64,000 nucleotides of DNA, taken from NCBI GenBank assembly GCA_025506515.1, contig CM046457.1, positions 1,918,001 through 1,982,000 on the forward strand, written 5' to 3'. Under the pieces are notes generated by a model that did not search any database, was not told the DNA's origin, and saw nothing but the letters and a program-made list of their open reading frames with translations. Of the stretch, positions 46,766 to 59,000 are shown one piece after another (within the stretch, counting starts at the first letter, position 1; every line of letters starts with the position of its first letter). A program made the translations under genes and the position numbers. The DNA comes from Flaveria trinervia (Eukaryota; Streptophyta; Magnoliopsida; Asterales; Asteraceae).

Positions 46766-48021
46766 TCACCCTCGGTCCTTCACTTCCGTCTTCTTCGCCC
46801 CAGAGCCCTCCACCCTCGGCTTCTTACAATCCTTACTTATGTGACCCTCTTCACCACAGTTAAAGCACCGGACCGTACGACAGTCCTTTGCCATGTGCCC
46901 CGCCTTCCCACATTTAAAGCACAAGTTCGACCTAAACCTACATTCCCCACTATGCTCTCTTCCACACTTACCGCACTTCTTCATACCTGCCCCCGATGTG
47001 ACCACATAGCAATCATCCATCCTTGCCTTTTTGTTACCCGTCGAGGCACCACCCCGACCAAACCTCTTCCCATTCCAGTTTCTATCACCTTCACTCTTCC
47101 GGCTACCTTCAGCCACCACCACTACAACCCTCTCGTCATATAACCTCCCTACCAAATCCACCTCTGACCTAAACATGCTCGGTCGGGCAGCGATCTTGTG
47201 CCTGCGAATATCCACCGGCAAGCCCTGAATATACCTCTTAATCTTCCGTGACAGAGGTGTCACCTGATCCGGCACCAGACATGCCATCTCGTTGAACTTT
47301 GTGGTGTACTTTTGGTGGGTCATAGTTCCGCCTCCAGTTGCAAGAACTCCCTTTCGATCTTGTCCATTTCCTGGTGAGGACAAAACTTATCAATCACCAA
47401 ATTTTTTAGCTCCGACCATCTCATCCTCCCAATTGCCCTGCTACCCTCGGCTTGGACTATATTGTCCTACCAACCCAGAGCCGAGTCCACAAAAGAGTGG
47501 GCAACAAACTTTACTTTTTGGTCCTCCCGGCACTCACTGATATTCATTACAACTTCCATTTCTCTCACCCACCGGTGAGCAGCAGCAGCAGTGTCATTTC
47601 CATCAAAAGTAGGGGACTTGCATCATTGAAATGCCCCATAATTACAGCCTCGTGTCACCTCCTGCACAGGCTCTTCTTCCTCATCCTCTTCTTCATCATC
47701 TGAGAGAACCGTTTCAGGTTCCGGTTGCTCCCGTCCTCCCGAGGACCTATTTCTCTCTTTCCTTTCCCCTTCCCATACTGCCTTGATAACTTTGGTCACT
47801 ACAGACGGTAAGATCGTCTCCTGATGAACTTCTTCAACAATAGCCTCCTTTACTGAGGCTCTCAAATTGGCGCTCTCGTCGCCACCCTCCGGATGAGGGG
47901 TCTCTGGTTCTTCCGGAACCACCTTTTCCATTCTGGGTCTTCCTCTCTTGGGTCGCGGCTCAGCACCAAGCCCATCACGACCACCACCATGAGAGGCTTT
48001 CGAAGATCTACCACTGGCCAT
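46766..48021 (-). pseudogene. Gag of element C
   Basis: Begins MASGRSSKASHGGG at 48021 and runs to a stop at 47623 just after GCNYGAF, where the relative D reads on. The capsid part continues to about 47340 in broken frames. From 47383 the frame is open to 46766: TMTHQKYTTKFNEMACLVP, LSRKIKRYIQGLPVDIRRH, a CGKCGREHSGEC cluster and two CCHC knuckles (CFKCGKAGHMAKDC and CFNCGEEGHISKDC). D keeps only one true knuckle. Confidence 0.88.
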
Positions 48022-48355
48022 TCACACACACACTGAAAGATTCAAACACTAACACGGTCATTCAAGGGAACAACTCAGTTTATGTCAAGTATAGTAAGTC
48101 CCTAATTACAGTGTCCAGTTGTGATTAGCCACTTAGTTTACTCTTCACACCCCGAGCATTACCTATCCTGACTACATCAGTATTTAAATCTACAAACAAC
48201 ACATAACCACATACCAAGCGCACAAAATATCGGTTAACTTTACGAAAATACCTGATGGCACGCAGCTACTCAGATTGGCATTCCTTCCCTTTCCGTCCCA
48301 TTCTCAGTTTAAGTTAAGGTTTATTTTGAAAATTTACCCATTTCACTTAAACTTT

Positions 48356-48368
48356 GGCTCTGATACCA
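48356..48368 (-). other. Primer-binding site of element C
   Basis: On the minus strand TGGTATCAGAGCC lies three bases from the LTR end at 48372. It shows the right LTR is the 5' LTR. Confidence 0.95.
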
Positions 48369-48371
48369 ACT

Positions 48372-50484
48372 TGTAAGACCCCATTCCCGGGACACTAACA
48401 ACTAGTAAATCATTGCACATAAAACATACATTTTCATTTATCTTACATAAATATTGCAGCGAAAACATTCAAAAATGACAACTCATTTCATCATAAAAAC
48501 TTTTGCAAAATAATACATCGTTAATCAGTTACAAAATACATTATTGCATTACATCACAAAAAACATCAAATATAAATGGATGCCATCCCAAAAGAGCTGA
48601 GTAGCCGCCCCGTGCCATCCTCAGCAATCATTACCTGTCAACTGGAAATACATCAAAGTCAGCGTTGCTGAGTGAGTTCTAGTTTTATAATAAAACATAC
48701 TTTTCTTTCGTTAAAACCGTTCTTTACATTCATGCGTTCATACATCATACGTACACGTAGATAATATTATTATTATCTTCATTATTCGTTCTTACATTCA
48801 TTACATCTTTTCCTTTCATCAACACCATGAACTTTACCCTTCATGCTCATGGTACTGGGCCTAAGCCTATCATAGACCTTTATTCACGGTGCCAACACCT
48901 CTGGCCACATTACCTAAGATAAAGTTTAGGTATACCATTGTCATGTGCTATACCCTTCATGCTCATGGTACTGGACCTAAGCCTATCTTAGACCTTCATT
49001 CACGGTGCCCAGCACCTCTGGCCACAGTACCTAAGGCAAGCAACAATGGTTCCATACAAATGGTCAATCACAAAGAAAGACCCCAATGTGCATCGTCCTG
49101 GGGTAGTGAACCCTCATACCTTTGGGCTAACACCTTTTAATGGCGTGTCCTGACATACAAGGCTTGCAAGACTTTCTTTACTTTTATCATTCATTAATGC
49201 ATGCATTCTTACTTCATGTTCCTCTTTCATTATCTTTCGCTTTACGTTACATACTACTTTCATTTCATTCATCGACATAACACATAAAGCCACAGGAAAG
49301 ATAAACATACATCATAATAAGAAACATAACATACACAGTCAACATCATCATACAGGGCGACATCATACATACATAACATGCATAATCATGCAACATCATC
49401 ATCATCATGCCCAACATACTCTCTAAGGCCTCAACAGTCATCTTACATGAACTTACGGGAACTTTCACATCAAAACTTACCTCTTCACTTTCCCTCGAAA
49501 GTCAGTACATAAACTACACTTTCCTCGGGTACACCAGCCCTACTTGGGCGTATGGGCACCCTTTAGTCGCATGGCCTCCAGGCGACTAAACATCATGCGA
49601 TTGAACCAATGCGGATGAACACCTATGCGAATGAACATCTTATCGTGCGAGTGAAACTAATGCGAATGGACTCCATGCGGATGATTCCCATGCGAATGGA
49701 CCTAATGCAGATGAAACTAATGCGAATGGGCATTTATGCGTCTGGGCTCACAGTCGTGCGAGTGAACCCTCAGTCGTGCGAATGAACCCTCAGTCGTGCG
49801 AATGACCCTCAGTCATGCGAATGAACCCTTAGTCGTGCGAATGAAACTCAATCGTGCGAATGAACCCTCAATCGCACCTCAATCGGCCGTATGGCCTCCA
49901 TTTGGTCGCATAGCCCTAGCAGGTGCAGAATGCAGTTCATCCCGAACTCAATCTGCCATTTTCAACCTCCAAGCTCATCTAAACCCATTCTAAGCCCAAA
50001 TCAACCATCCCAAACCTTAGGAATGCATACCCTAACACCATTCAAGCACACACAAGCTCAAAAGCAAGGCCCAAACGCATCCTACACATACCCACATATA
50101 CACAAACGGGTCAAACACACACACTCAAAAACCCGATTTTCAGATGTGTTCCAGACCCAAATAAATGTGTAAAAGAGGGGTCCTAAAACTCATACAAACG
50201 ACCACAACGAGAAGAGCTTCGATTTGACCTGCTACTCGACGATTTTTGAGCTTGAATCTACCCGAAACAACCTTTTTCTCTCCTTTTCTCTTCTTTCTCT
50301 CATCTCCTCTTTTGTTTGCTGAAAATGTGAGTGTGGGGAGAGGGTAATGGCTGCCCTCTCCCTTTAAATATCACCACATACCCAACTTTCTCTCATTGGC
50401 GAGTTCGGTCCCTCAACTTTGGACATTATTTCTTTTTTTTCTTCTTTCGTCGGCTTCAAAATAAATAAATAGCCGGGTGTTACA
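48372..50484 (-). repeat. 5' LTR of element C
   Basis: On the minus strand TGTAACACCCGGC to GGGGTCTTACA, 2113 bp. The two LTRs differ at many sites (the first 70 bp at about ten), so the insertion is not recent. GCGAATGAACCCTCAGTC-type repeats fill 49590-49880 and are more numerous than in the other LTR. Confidence 0.92.
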
Positions 50485-51201
50485 CAACTAATATTGAGTT
50501 GTACAACATGAAGACTGTTGATAAATTGTTATGATTATAGAATGTTCAATGCGTGGTTTACGTAACCGATTGTATAATTGATCACGTTTGACGTTAATTG
50601 TTGGATTAACTCCAACTTCTGTTATCACCACGTTTCGTGACCTTTCGCTACGATTCTCGGGGTGTGACAAAAAAACCAAAAAACACTCATAACCTGTGGT
50701 ACATAACACGAGCTGAGTGGTGTCTGTGACAGGGTTTGATTCCTGTAAGGTGTCTTTGTGTTCGAAAGCTACAAGTTAACAAACATATTAGAGTAAATAT
50801 TATGAAAAGATAAAATAAAGTATATATAATTCTTTTATGAATAAATATACTTTTATGGCATTTCTCGGTCATTGAATAAATAACCACAAACATCACCTAT
50901 ATCTTTAAGGTTATCATAGCAAGAAAATAGGTGGTAGAGGCACATAATGAAACTTTGAATCAATGCTTTATACTTGAACTTTCACATAATCCTCGTGCAT
51001 TTGTCTCCCATGTAACGACCTATTAGTAGTAGGATGCACATACCCAGTAACTATTATTTTCTTTGTACTAGAATTATACGAGAATAACAACTCACAGAAT
51101 AAAACCTCCTACAAAGCAATATAACAGTTTTAAAATCAATTATGATATATATATATATATACATACTAAAACGTTTATATTAAAATGATATAAATATTTA
51201 C

Positions 51202-51367
51202 CTTGATAGGTGGAAAGTGAATATGAGATCTACTGGACCCAAACCTCGAGTCTTGAATGCCAAGACTCGAGTCCAACCCCACATCACTTCTTCTTTTAGT
51301 GGTAGACACATCATTATGACTTTGTTGTCTACCACCTTGAAATAAGCCTTCATGAACCATTGTGTGT

Positions 51368-51432
<65 letters not shown>

Positions 51433-52537
51433 GAATTGCATCAAAATTTATATGTGTGTATGTGTATATATAGTATTTATAATATATTACATATGATATT
51501 AGAAAATGCACGCGATCATCCTCCGTGCTCAGGTCCAAAAAACTTAGTTAGTGGATCATCTTTCCCAAGACCGTAACTACCACTATCAGTTATTTGTTTC
51601 TCCAAACAAGCCTATAAAAATATACAATTGTTAAAACAACTTACTATAATAAATATATTTTTATATAATTACATAAATATATATATATATATATATATAT
51701 TTATTTATTTACCAATTCAGGATATGATACCATTGCATTATCCGCAAGTTCATACATTTTGTTTGTTTGTTTTTTTATCATGTTACCGGCAATAAACTTT
51801 CTAGTGTGTGGATCTTTAATATTATCAAGATCTGGATATTTTTGTAAAAGTTGAGACGATCTTTCTTCAATTTTTTCAGAAGTTAACCTCGCAAATGAGA
51901 GGTGTCACAAATGAGAAAAGTTTTTGTTTGCCTTCGCGCTTGCTTGAGCTTTACAACTTTTTTCCTTAAAAAAACATTTTATTACTAATGAATGTGAATA
52001 TATCACAATAATATTGATAGTAGTAATAATAAAAGTAAATATTTATTCGCATATACCAAAAATGTCAGATTAGTCCTTTGAGCAACGAATTCATTCCAAT
52101 TTTCTTCATCAAAACTCTTATACTTCTCAAAAGGAGTCTTGCCTATATTTATAAATTTTATTGTAAGAGTACTTTGCCAATTTGTATGACTTTTTTCGTC
52201 CTTTTAATGAAAAAAGAATTACCCAAGTTGTCTTGAAGATGCCACATATTCTAAATATTTACAAAACATAAAAAAGTTAATAAAACATAATAAAATATTA
52301 ACTCATGCTTAAAACAATTGATAAAAGAAAAAAAATTATTACCTTTGTATCGGTCCATAAATTCTCCCATACTTGATTGTCAATATCTTTTGTCACAACT
52401 ATCCATGAGATAAACTTATTCACATTGCTATCAACTGGCTGACTGTTTTTGTCAAATTCAATATTATAATTGTCTTCTTTAATTTTTTTTGCACAGATAG
52501 CAACCCTACATTTACCTCGTTTCTTTTGTTTAGACAT
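51202..52537 (-). pseudogene. CACTA second ORF (Transposase_24-like), exons
   Basis: Exons on the minus strand seem to be 52537-52344 (MSKQKKRGKCRVAI...), about 52256-52225, 52146-52060 (KTPFEKYKSFDEENWNEF), 51965-51715 (ASAKANKNFSHL then, after a TGA, LSFARLTSEKIEERSSQLLQ and KKQTNKMYELADNAM), 51612-51505 (DSGSYGLGKDDPLTKFFGPE then TGA), and 51375-51202. The gene type is the plant Ptta/En-Spm accessory transposase, which binds subterminal repeats in known elements. At least two stop codons kill it. Exon edges were chosen by GT/AG and frame. Confidence 0.7.
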
Positions 52538-53094
52538 AGTACAATTTCCTAGTATATAACAAAAAACACAAATGAACTAAACAAATAATCAATACACGAG
52601 AACTAAATTATTAAACTACAAACAACATAAACAAATCAACATGATTTAGTACATATTGATAGGATATTGTTTACGTGGTCTTGCAATTAGCTTTTTACAA
52701 GCATTCGTCAATTCAGATTTAGGCTATTACTTGGAAAATTACAGCTAATTTTTACCCAATTGAAAAATCAGAAACTATCCCTGCTATTTATTCTTGATTT
52801 AAAGCATTACACTTTCAAACTCTAAAGATATAGAAAGATGCATTGTTGACTTATTTTAATTTTAAACAATATAATTACTTTCTGTTAGTGGTTAACAAGT
52901 TTATATGATTGTCAATAATTTTAAGGTAAAAGTTTTTTTCATACTTTGCTAGTTCCTAAACAGGTTTCAACTTAAATCAACCAAGTTTCTTTCTAAAGAT
53001 ATAGAAAAATGCATCCTATTTGTTATCATATTCTAATATAAATCAACCAAGTTGCACCTATAAATAAAAAATAACAAAAAAGGATCACATCCTC

Positions 53095-53920
53095 GGAATA
53101 CATAAGCCGGTGGTCCATTTTTCATCACGTCGTCATTATATTCAACACCTTTATTTTTATTTTTATATCTTGATTCACCACATGTAACACATTTGTGACT
53201 TTTTTCAAACTCATTTCTATACAAGATACAGTCATTCGGACATGCATGTATTCTTTCAACTTCCAATCCCATCGGGCACATCAATTTCTTTGCTTGATGT
53301 AACAAAATTGGTAACTCGTTATCTTTTAGAAGCATGTCGTGCAAAAGAACTAATAAATCTGTGAAACTTTTATCACTCCATCAGTTTTTTGCCTTCAAAT
53401 TAAACAATCTTAATATAACACCAAGTTTTGAAAAAATCTCACAACCTTTATATAATGGTTTTTCTGCATCATCAAATAGGTTTTGTAATCTTTCTTTATC
53501 ATTGACACCGATATTATTGTCTGAATCTTTTAACATGTCATTTAGATTGTCATCATTTAATTGGTTATCGTATGTAACGTCATTGACATAATTTAAGTTG
53601 TCAATTTCCAGATCATCTAAATTAACCGGTGATTCCCTATGCTTTAACCAACAAGTGTATCTAGGCATAAAACCATTTATGAACAAATGATACTCTATTT
53701 CATTAATATTGCCAAATCTTTGAAGATTTTTACAAATTGCAAAAGGACACCAAATCCATTTAGAGCCAACATTCATCCGATTAGCTTCAGGATTCTTAAT
53801 AAAACAAGAAACACCTTTCGTATATTTTTTAATAGTATGTTCATTTTTGTACATCCAATATTCTCTACTTTCCATCTGAAAATTAAAACAATCAAATAAG
53901 TGATATGCATTTATGAACAT
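53095..53920 (-). pseudogene. CACTA transposase TNPD-like, N-terminal part only
   Basis: Starts within MESREYWMYKNEHTIKKYTK and IWCPFAICKN, the transposase-associated domain with its Cys pairs. YHLFINGFMPRYTCWLKHRE follows. A TGA at 53381-53383 interrupts an otherwise open frame; on the far side come WSDKSFTDLLVLLHDMLLKD, then KKLMCPMGLEVERIHACPND and CILYRNEF...CVTCGESRY (zinc-binding stretch). The match ends at GPPAYVFR. The DDE-like core (Transposase_21) that should follow is missing before 52640, so catalysis is lost. Confidence 0.85.
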
Positions 53921-54904
53921 GTTTAGGTATTCTAAGGCTGTGGATCCTAACCCATTTTTTTAGTATTATATCTCATATGTATACATTTTAACAAGTGACT
54001 GTTTAAGAAAAATCGGCATTATTTCCCTTTAACTCCCCAAGTATGTAGATAAACTGCAAACTCGAAAGAGTTAAAAGGAAATGAACCCGTTTTTACTTAA
54101 ATAGTCATCCGTTAAAATGTATACACATCCTACTAAGATATAATACTCAAAAAGCAGTCCCAAATAGAGGACAATCCAAAATTTATATCTATTAGATAAT
54201 TATCGGACGGGGATAATTTTAAATGGGTGTATATCCTAAATGAATATGCATACTAATATACAAATATGTACATATACAAGTTTAATATAAATATATATAT
54301 ATAATTTTTATAAATTTATTATAATTTTTATATACTCATATACATATTTGAATAATACAACATGTATATAAATATTTATAATATCTAACATATACATAGA
54401 TATATATACTTGAATATCCCTGTATAATATATATATCTTATATGTTTATGAAGCATTATATATATACATGTATATAAACTAATCTATATTTTTAATAATA
54501 ACTTTTGAGTTAGAATTTACTAACCTTTACCGAAGGTGCTAAATATATGTTGAATATATATGAAGATGAATGATATATAGATCTTCGATATTATTTGAAT
54601 CACTAAAAACAAAACATAATAAAATTAGATCAAATACAATATAATATTCATGTATCTATATATAATGTGAAAAAACTAAATAGGAACAAACCTTTAATCA
54701 ATTTAATAACCTTAAATATTCCTTTTTGTAAGAAAGATGTAAAAATAAAAGGAAAAAGATAATTGAATAGATTGAGAGAGATAGTAGCTAAAAAAACGAT
54801 TGAAGAGTTTGAGAGAGAGAATAGATACCGAAATAAATATCATAGTTTGAGGTAGAGTTTAAGGTTGAATAAGTCGACAATTCGGTTTGAATTTCAAACT
54901 TAAA

Positions 54905-55077
54905 AAACGTGTTTAAATTTCTGGACGGTTTTTTAGTTTTCTAGGTAGTTTTTTAATTTTCTGTGCATTTTTTATGGTTTTTTGGGTGGTTTTTTATGAT
55001 TTATTTTAAAATTTTAATGCTTTGTTTTTCTAGGCGGTTTTGCTCCTTAAACCGCCCAAAATATCCTTTTTTCTATG
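54905..55077 (-). repeat. CACTA right terminal and subterminal repeats
   Basis: GGACGGTTTTTTAG, AGGTAGTTTTTTAA, GGGTGGTTTTTTATG and AGGCGGTTTTGC are diverged copies of one subterminal motif. The edge reads CCTTTTTTCTATG. Confidence 0.8.
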
Positions 55078-55083
55078 AACTAA

Positions 55084-56079
55084 TATGCGAAAAATTAAAA
55101 AAATTTGGTGTTGAACGGATTATGTACGTATCAACCCACTAATTTCGGGCCATGTTGGGGTACATGTCTCTAACATGTTTTTCGGTTTAGTCCGTCTTGG
55201 GTCGCACCTGTCAATCGACAAACACAACTCCTTTAAAACCCTTATTAAAGAACTAGGCGACTTTTTATCTAACCATTTTGGGCAGGGGAATTCCCAAGGT
55301 TAGTGTTGGTTTAATTTACAAAGGTTGGTTGAATATATAATTTATTAGAGTAATATTCTAATATTTTATAATTAAGTTTAATCTTCGTAGTCTAACAGAA
55401 ATGTAACTAAGAGAGAAATATGATAACATTAAATTCATCCTCATGAAAAATAATTTGCTTTTCTATTCTATTAATAATTATTAATTATATTATTAATTTC
55501 CTTAAAAATATCTTTTTAATAAACGAAGAAAGATTTATTTTTATTAATTTGATTTCTAACAAACAAAATTTTATAAAATAAGAAAATTCTGAAAACATCA
55601 AACCTTTTTAAGAAATAGGAAATGTTTTTAAAATTATGGTTTTTAAAAAGTAAAATTTTTATTGAAAAATAATTAAAATTGGGAGTTGTAATAAGAAATT
55701 TTATTTAAAGCGGTTTGTTTCGAAATGAAATATTTTGTTTTATTTTAACAAAAACGGTTTATAAACAAAAGCTTAAAAAATTTGATATAACTATTTTATT
55801 ACTTATAGTTTTATTAATACGTAATTTTAATCATATCTTATTTTAAAGTATCGGTATATGATTAATAAATTTTCCATTTTATTTTATATATTTTATTTAG
55901 CTCTTGTATACAAGGGTTACTAAAGATAGTAGTAGACGTAAAAAAATGACGTAATATTAATTTCAACATACAAAACAATAAAAATACATAACAACACTTA
56001 AACACATCACTCTGAAACATCATTTCATAAGATCTTCCATATTATTTCGACAAAGTGATTAATAAACACAAGATCACGC
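55084..56079. other. Flank between the TE nest and the intact peroxidase
   Basis: No gene. A Helitron-like 3' end on the plus strand lies at 55903-55923: palindrome CTTGTATACAAG, then GGTTA and CTAA. The AT-rich body to its left resembles that near 58.1 kb and the reverse of 6.8-7.1 kb. From about 55985 the sequence is the 3' flank of the peroxidase gene, shared with 28.25 and 63.95 kb. Confidence 0.55.
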
Positions 56080-59000
56080 CTAATATGATGCCAACTTCCC
56101 GTCTTGATTGATTTCCATGTTTGGTAACATGAACAAGTCGTTTGAGTTTATACGTGAGCAATTTGCACGTATTTCCCCTTGTGTGCCTGTCAACACATTT
56201 AACTCGCTCATCTTTATCATTGCACTCACAAAGTCTTGGTAAAACAATGTTTGGTTGGTAGCATAGTTTGTAACAATGCTTTGAGTCCTGTTATCTGTGA
56301 ATAAGTCTTGGTCTGAGGTAAAAAGCCCTTGACGATTCATGAGGTCAACATAATACCTATTGTCAAACACATTAGGGGTCTGAGTTTCCATGAAAGTGGT
56401 GTTTGTGGAGTTTGTTGTTGGACATGTTACTCTTAGGTTGCTGAAAAGGGTTTCATTCATGGTTGGATCTCTGGTTGGGTAGATCCGAGAAGTGAAAGAG
56501 GGGCATTGTGCTATCCCGATGGTGTGCCCACCTGAGAGTGCTACTACGTCGGTCGGAGTGAACCCCTTTTCACCAAGGGAATTCAATAGGGTAGTCGTGT
56601 TAGCAGTGGGTGGTGGAAGGTTGGTTAGTGTATCAGTTCTTGTTGCAAAGGTAAGTCCATCACGTCTTCCCAAGGGTATGTTGTAGTTAGGACCGCCTGA
56701 CTACATGTCAACAAGTTAGTTAATCATTAGTTCGGTTACCTTTAACCGCTGGTCAAGTGTGTACCTGTTGATAGAGTTGACATCAAGACGAATCTATAGG
56801 AGTTTTTTTTACGTGCTATGTAGACTCTGATGCTTTATTTAATATGCGAACACTAACTCATAACACATATTTAAGGAGTAACCCGATAGCAAAAGCATGG
56901 TACACCACTGATTGATATTAGGGCTTGATGATCTTACCAAAAATACTGCTTCACGAGCAGCAAGTGCCGTGATATCAGAACACGAGACAATTTGACCACA
57001 TGCATCGTGAACAAGCCTACGAAGATTTTCAATGATTACGAATGCTTGGGCTCTCAAAGTCAAGTTTGGTGGTGCATCTTGTTCACTTGGTTCGCTCGCT
57101 GAACCATCGAGCAACACCGAACCATCACAACCCTAACACAAATAAAATAGAGCTAATTATATTAATCTCCACCATTAAAGATAATAGTTATTTAATACAT
57201 AATCAACGTGTTTGGTAACTAAACAATAAATGTTTTAAAAAATTAAGTTGTCTACAATCATATGTTCGACCTATTTTTATTATTACCTTATTTTTCAATT
57301 TTTGTTTCTACATCTTCTATAAATTACATTTTTAATTTTTGTTTATTAAACTTATTTATATTTACTTAGTTTTTATTATTATTAAATGTCTGTAACAAAA
57401 AAACAAATAAACAAACAACCAAACAAAACAATAAAAAAATAAAATCTAACCAAGTCAGTAAAGGATGCAAGACTGAGGATTCAAATTTGGGTGGGCTTTG
57501 TAGAGCACATGCCTTATCACCATAAAAAATCAACCAATCGTTATTTACTTTAGTTATAGAAATCTATTCTATCTAATAAAATAAGATTTCTTTTTACACT
57601 TCTCATTCTTTAAAACAATCTTTTTGTCATTTGTCATTTTTGATAATTACAAATTAAAGTTTTTGATAAACAAGATTTGTATAAAAAATCTTAAAATGAG
57701 TGTTTAAAAATAAAATTATTTAGATAGGAGAGTTAAGAAAATAGTATAATTGTTTTATTTTTTAACTATTACATATATATAATTTTAATCAAATTTTATA
57801 TTAAAATATCATATTGTAACTCTTCGTGTTTATTACTAACTATAATGCGTTTTATAAATAAGTTTCTAGACTATCTATCTATCTATCATACCATTTTCAA
57901 ATTAAAAAATATATAATTTAATAAATAAAAACTATTTTTAATTAAAAACACAATTTTTAAAAATCAAAGTTTTATGAAATACCAAATAGAATGAGTTTTT
58001 TAAAAGCGAAACATTTTTTTAAAAAATATTTAAAAATCATAATTATTTTATAAAACAAAAGTTAAAAAAATACATTTTGTTTATTTACTTAAAATCATTA
58101 TCTATACGTAAGTATAATCATATTTTATTTTTAAACATAATTTTATAATTCATAAATTTTAATTACTAGTTATTTAATATTTTATTTATTTAAAACGTGT
58201 AACACACGATGTACTAACGTAATAGTTATATAAACAAGAAAACAATGAAAAGGAAAAGAAAACAAGGTTCTGTCACATTACAGCCCTCAAAACAAGAACC
58301 AATTGCATACGATTACGCTTCACGTAACTTTGTAGAATTTGTTCGTGTGGTTTTATAGTTAAGATTTCAGGTGATTCATTATGTCCATGAATTTACAAGC
58401 AACTCCTAAAACTTTCTTTTTACGATATATTATTATACACCGTTTAAAAAAAGACTATAATTGTATAAGTGTTTTTATTTTGAGATTTATGAAACCTTAA
58501 ATTTCATATATCTGACTTAAGTTATTTTTTATTTAATTTCATTGGTTAGAACTTAGAAGACTTTCTGTGAGACCCGTAAGTTTTCCACTAATATAATCAT
58601 AGTTACGAAATTATCATTAAAACGGTTTAGTGTTGCCAATGAATTAAACGAGCATCTATAAGGCTTTGTTTATATTTTTTATCAAGAAAATGAATTTGTT
58701 CATTTGTTGTTGACATATATTTACCTAACAAGATTTTATTCATCTTCGTTTATTAAAAAATTAAATATTTTCATAAAATGTTCACCAACACTTACCAAAT
58801 GTAAACGTATGTAAACTTTGACACAAACAGACAAATAAACACAAACAAATGTTCATGTCAACACAAACAAAATTTTATGATCACAAATGATTATATATAA
58901 AATGAATATATATTTGTTTTATAATAAAATCAACAATTTTTCGTTGCAAACATTACGTAAATTCACCAAAAAATAAAAGTATATTTATCATAATTATCCA

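Larger units (their letters stand above)
37108..50484 (-). mobile_element. Ty3/gypsy element C with its own nested insertions
   Basis: Two LTRs in direct orientation (37108-39145 and 48372-50484) enclose primer site, gag, protease, RT, RNase H and integrase on the minus strand. The duplication CAACT flanks both ends (37103-37107, 50485-50489). Pol order PR-RT-RH-IN with a GPY/F-like module and the start of a chromodomain-like tail points to the chromovirus branch. Element D (40297-44255) and a Cassandra LTR lie in integrase. Several stops and frameshifts make it inactive. Confidence 0.93.
33763..50669 (+). mobile_element. Solo LTR B (3.5 kb), split by gypsy element C
   Basis: Begins TGACATCCCGTG at 33763 and runs to 37107, then resumes at 50490 and ends TCGGGGTGTGACA at 50669. 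The two parts are joined by the CAACT duplication of element C. Flanks AAATA and AAAAA (33758-33762, 50670-50674) fit an imperfect duplication. A TATA box TATATAAA at 34392-34399 is probably the LTR promoter. No primer site or pol lies next to it inside the CACTA, so it is a solo LTR, with an unusually long length. Confidence 0.72.
32460..55077 (-). mobile_element. CACTA (En/Spm) DNA transposon hosting nested insertions
   Basis: The left end begins CACTAGTAGAGAAA; the right end, read inward, is CATAGAAAAAAGG, as if CTAG were lost from CACTAGTAGAAAAAAGG. The 3-bp duplication AAC flanks both ends (32457-32459 and 55078-55080). GGCGGTTT-type subterminal repeats occur inside each end. Two gene regions on the minus strand (TNPD-like and a second ORF) fit the family. 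About 16.9 kb of the interior is later LTR insertions; without them the element is about 5.7 kb. Confidence 0.88.
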
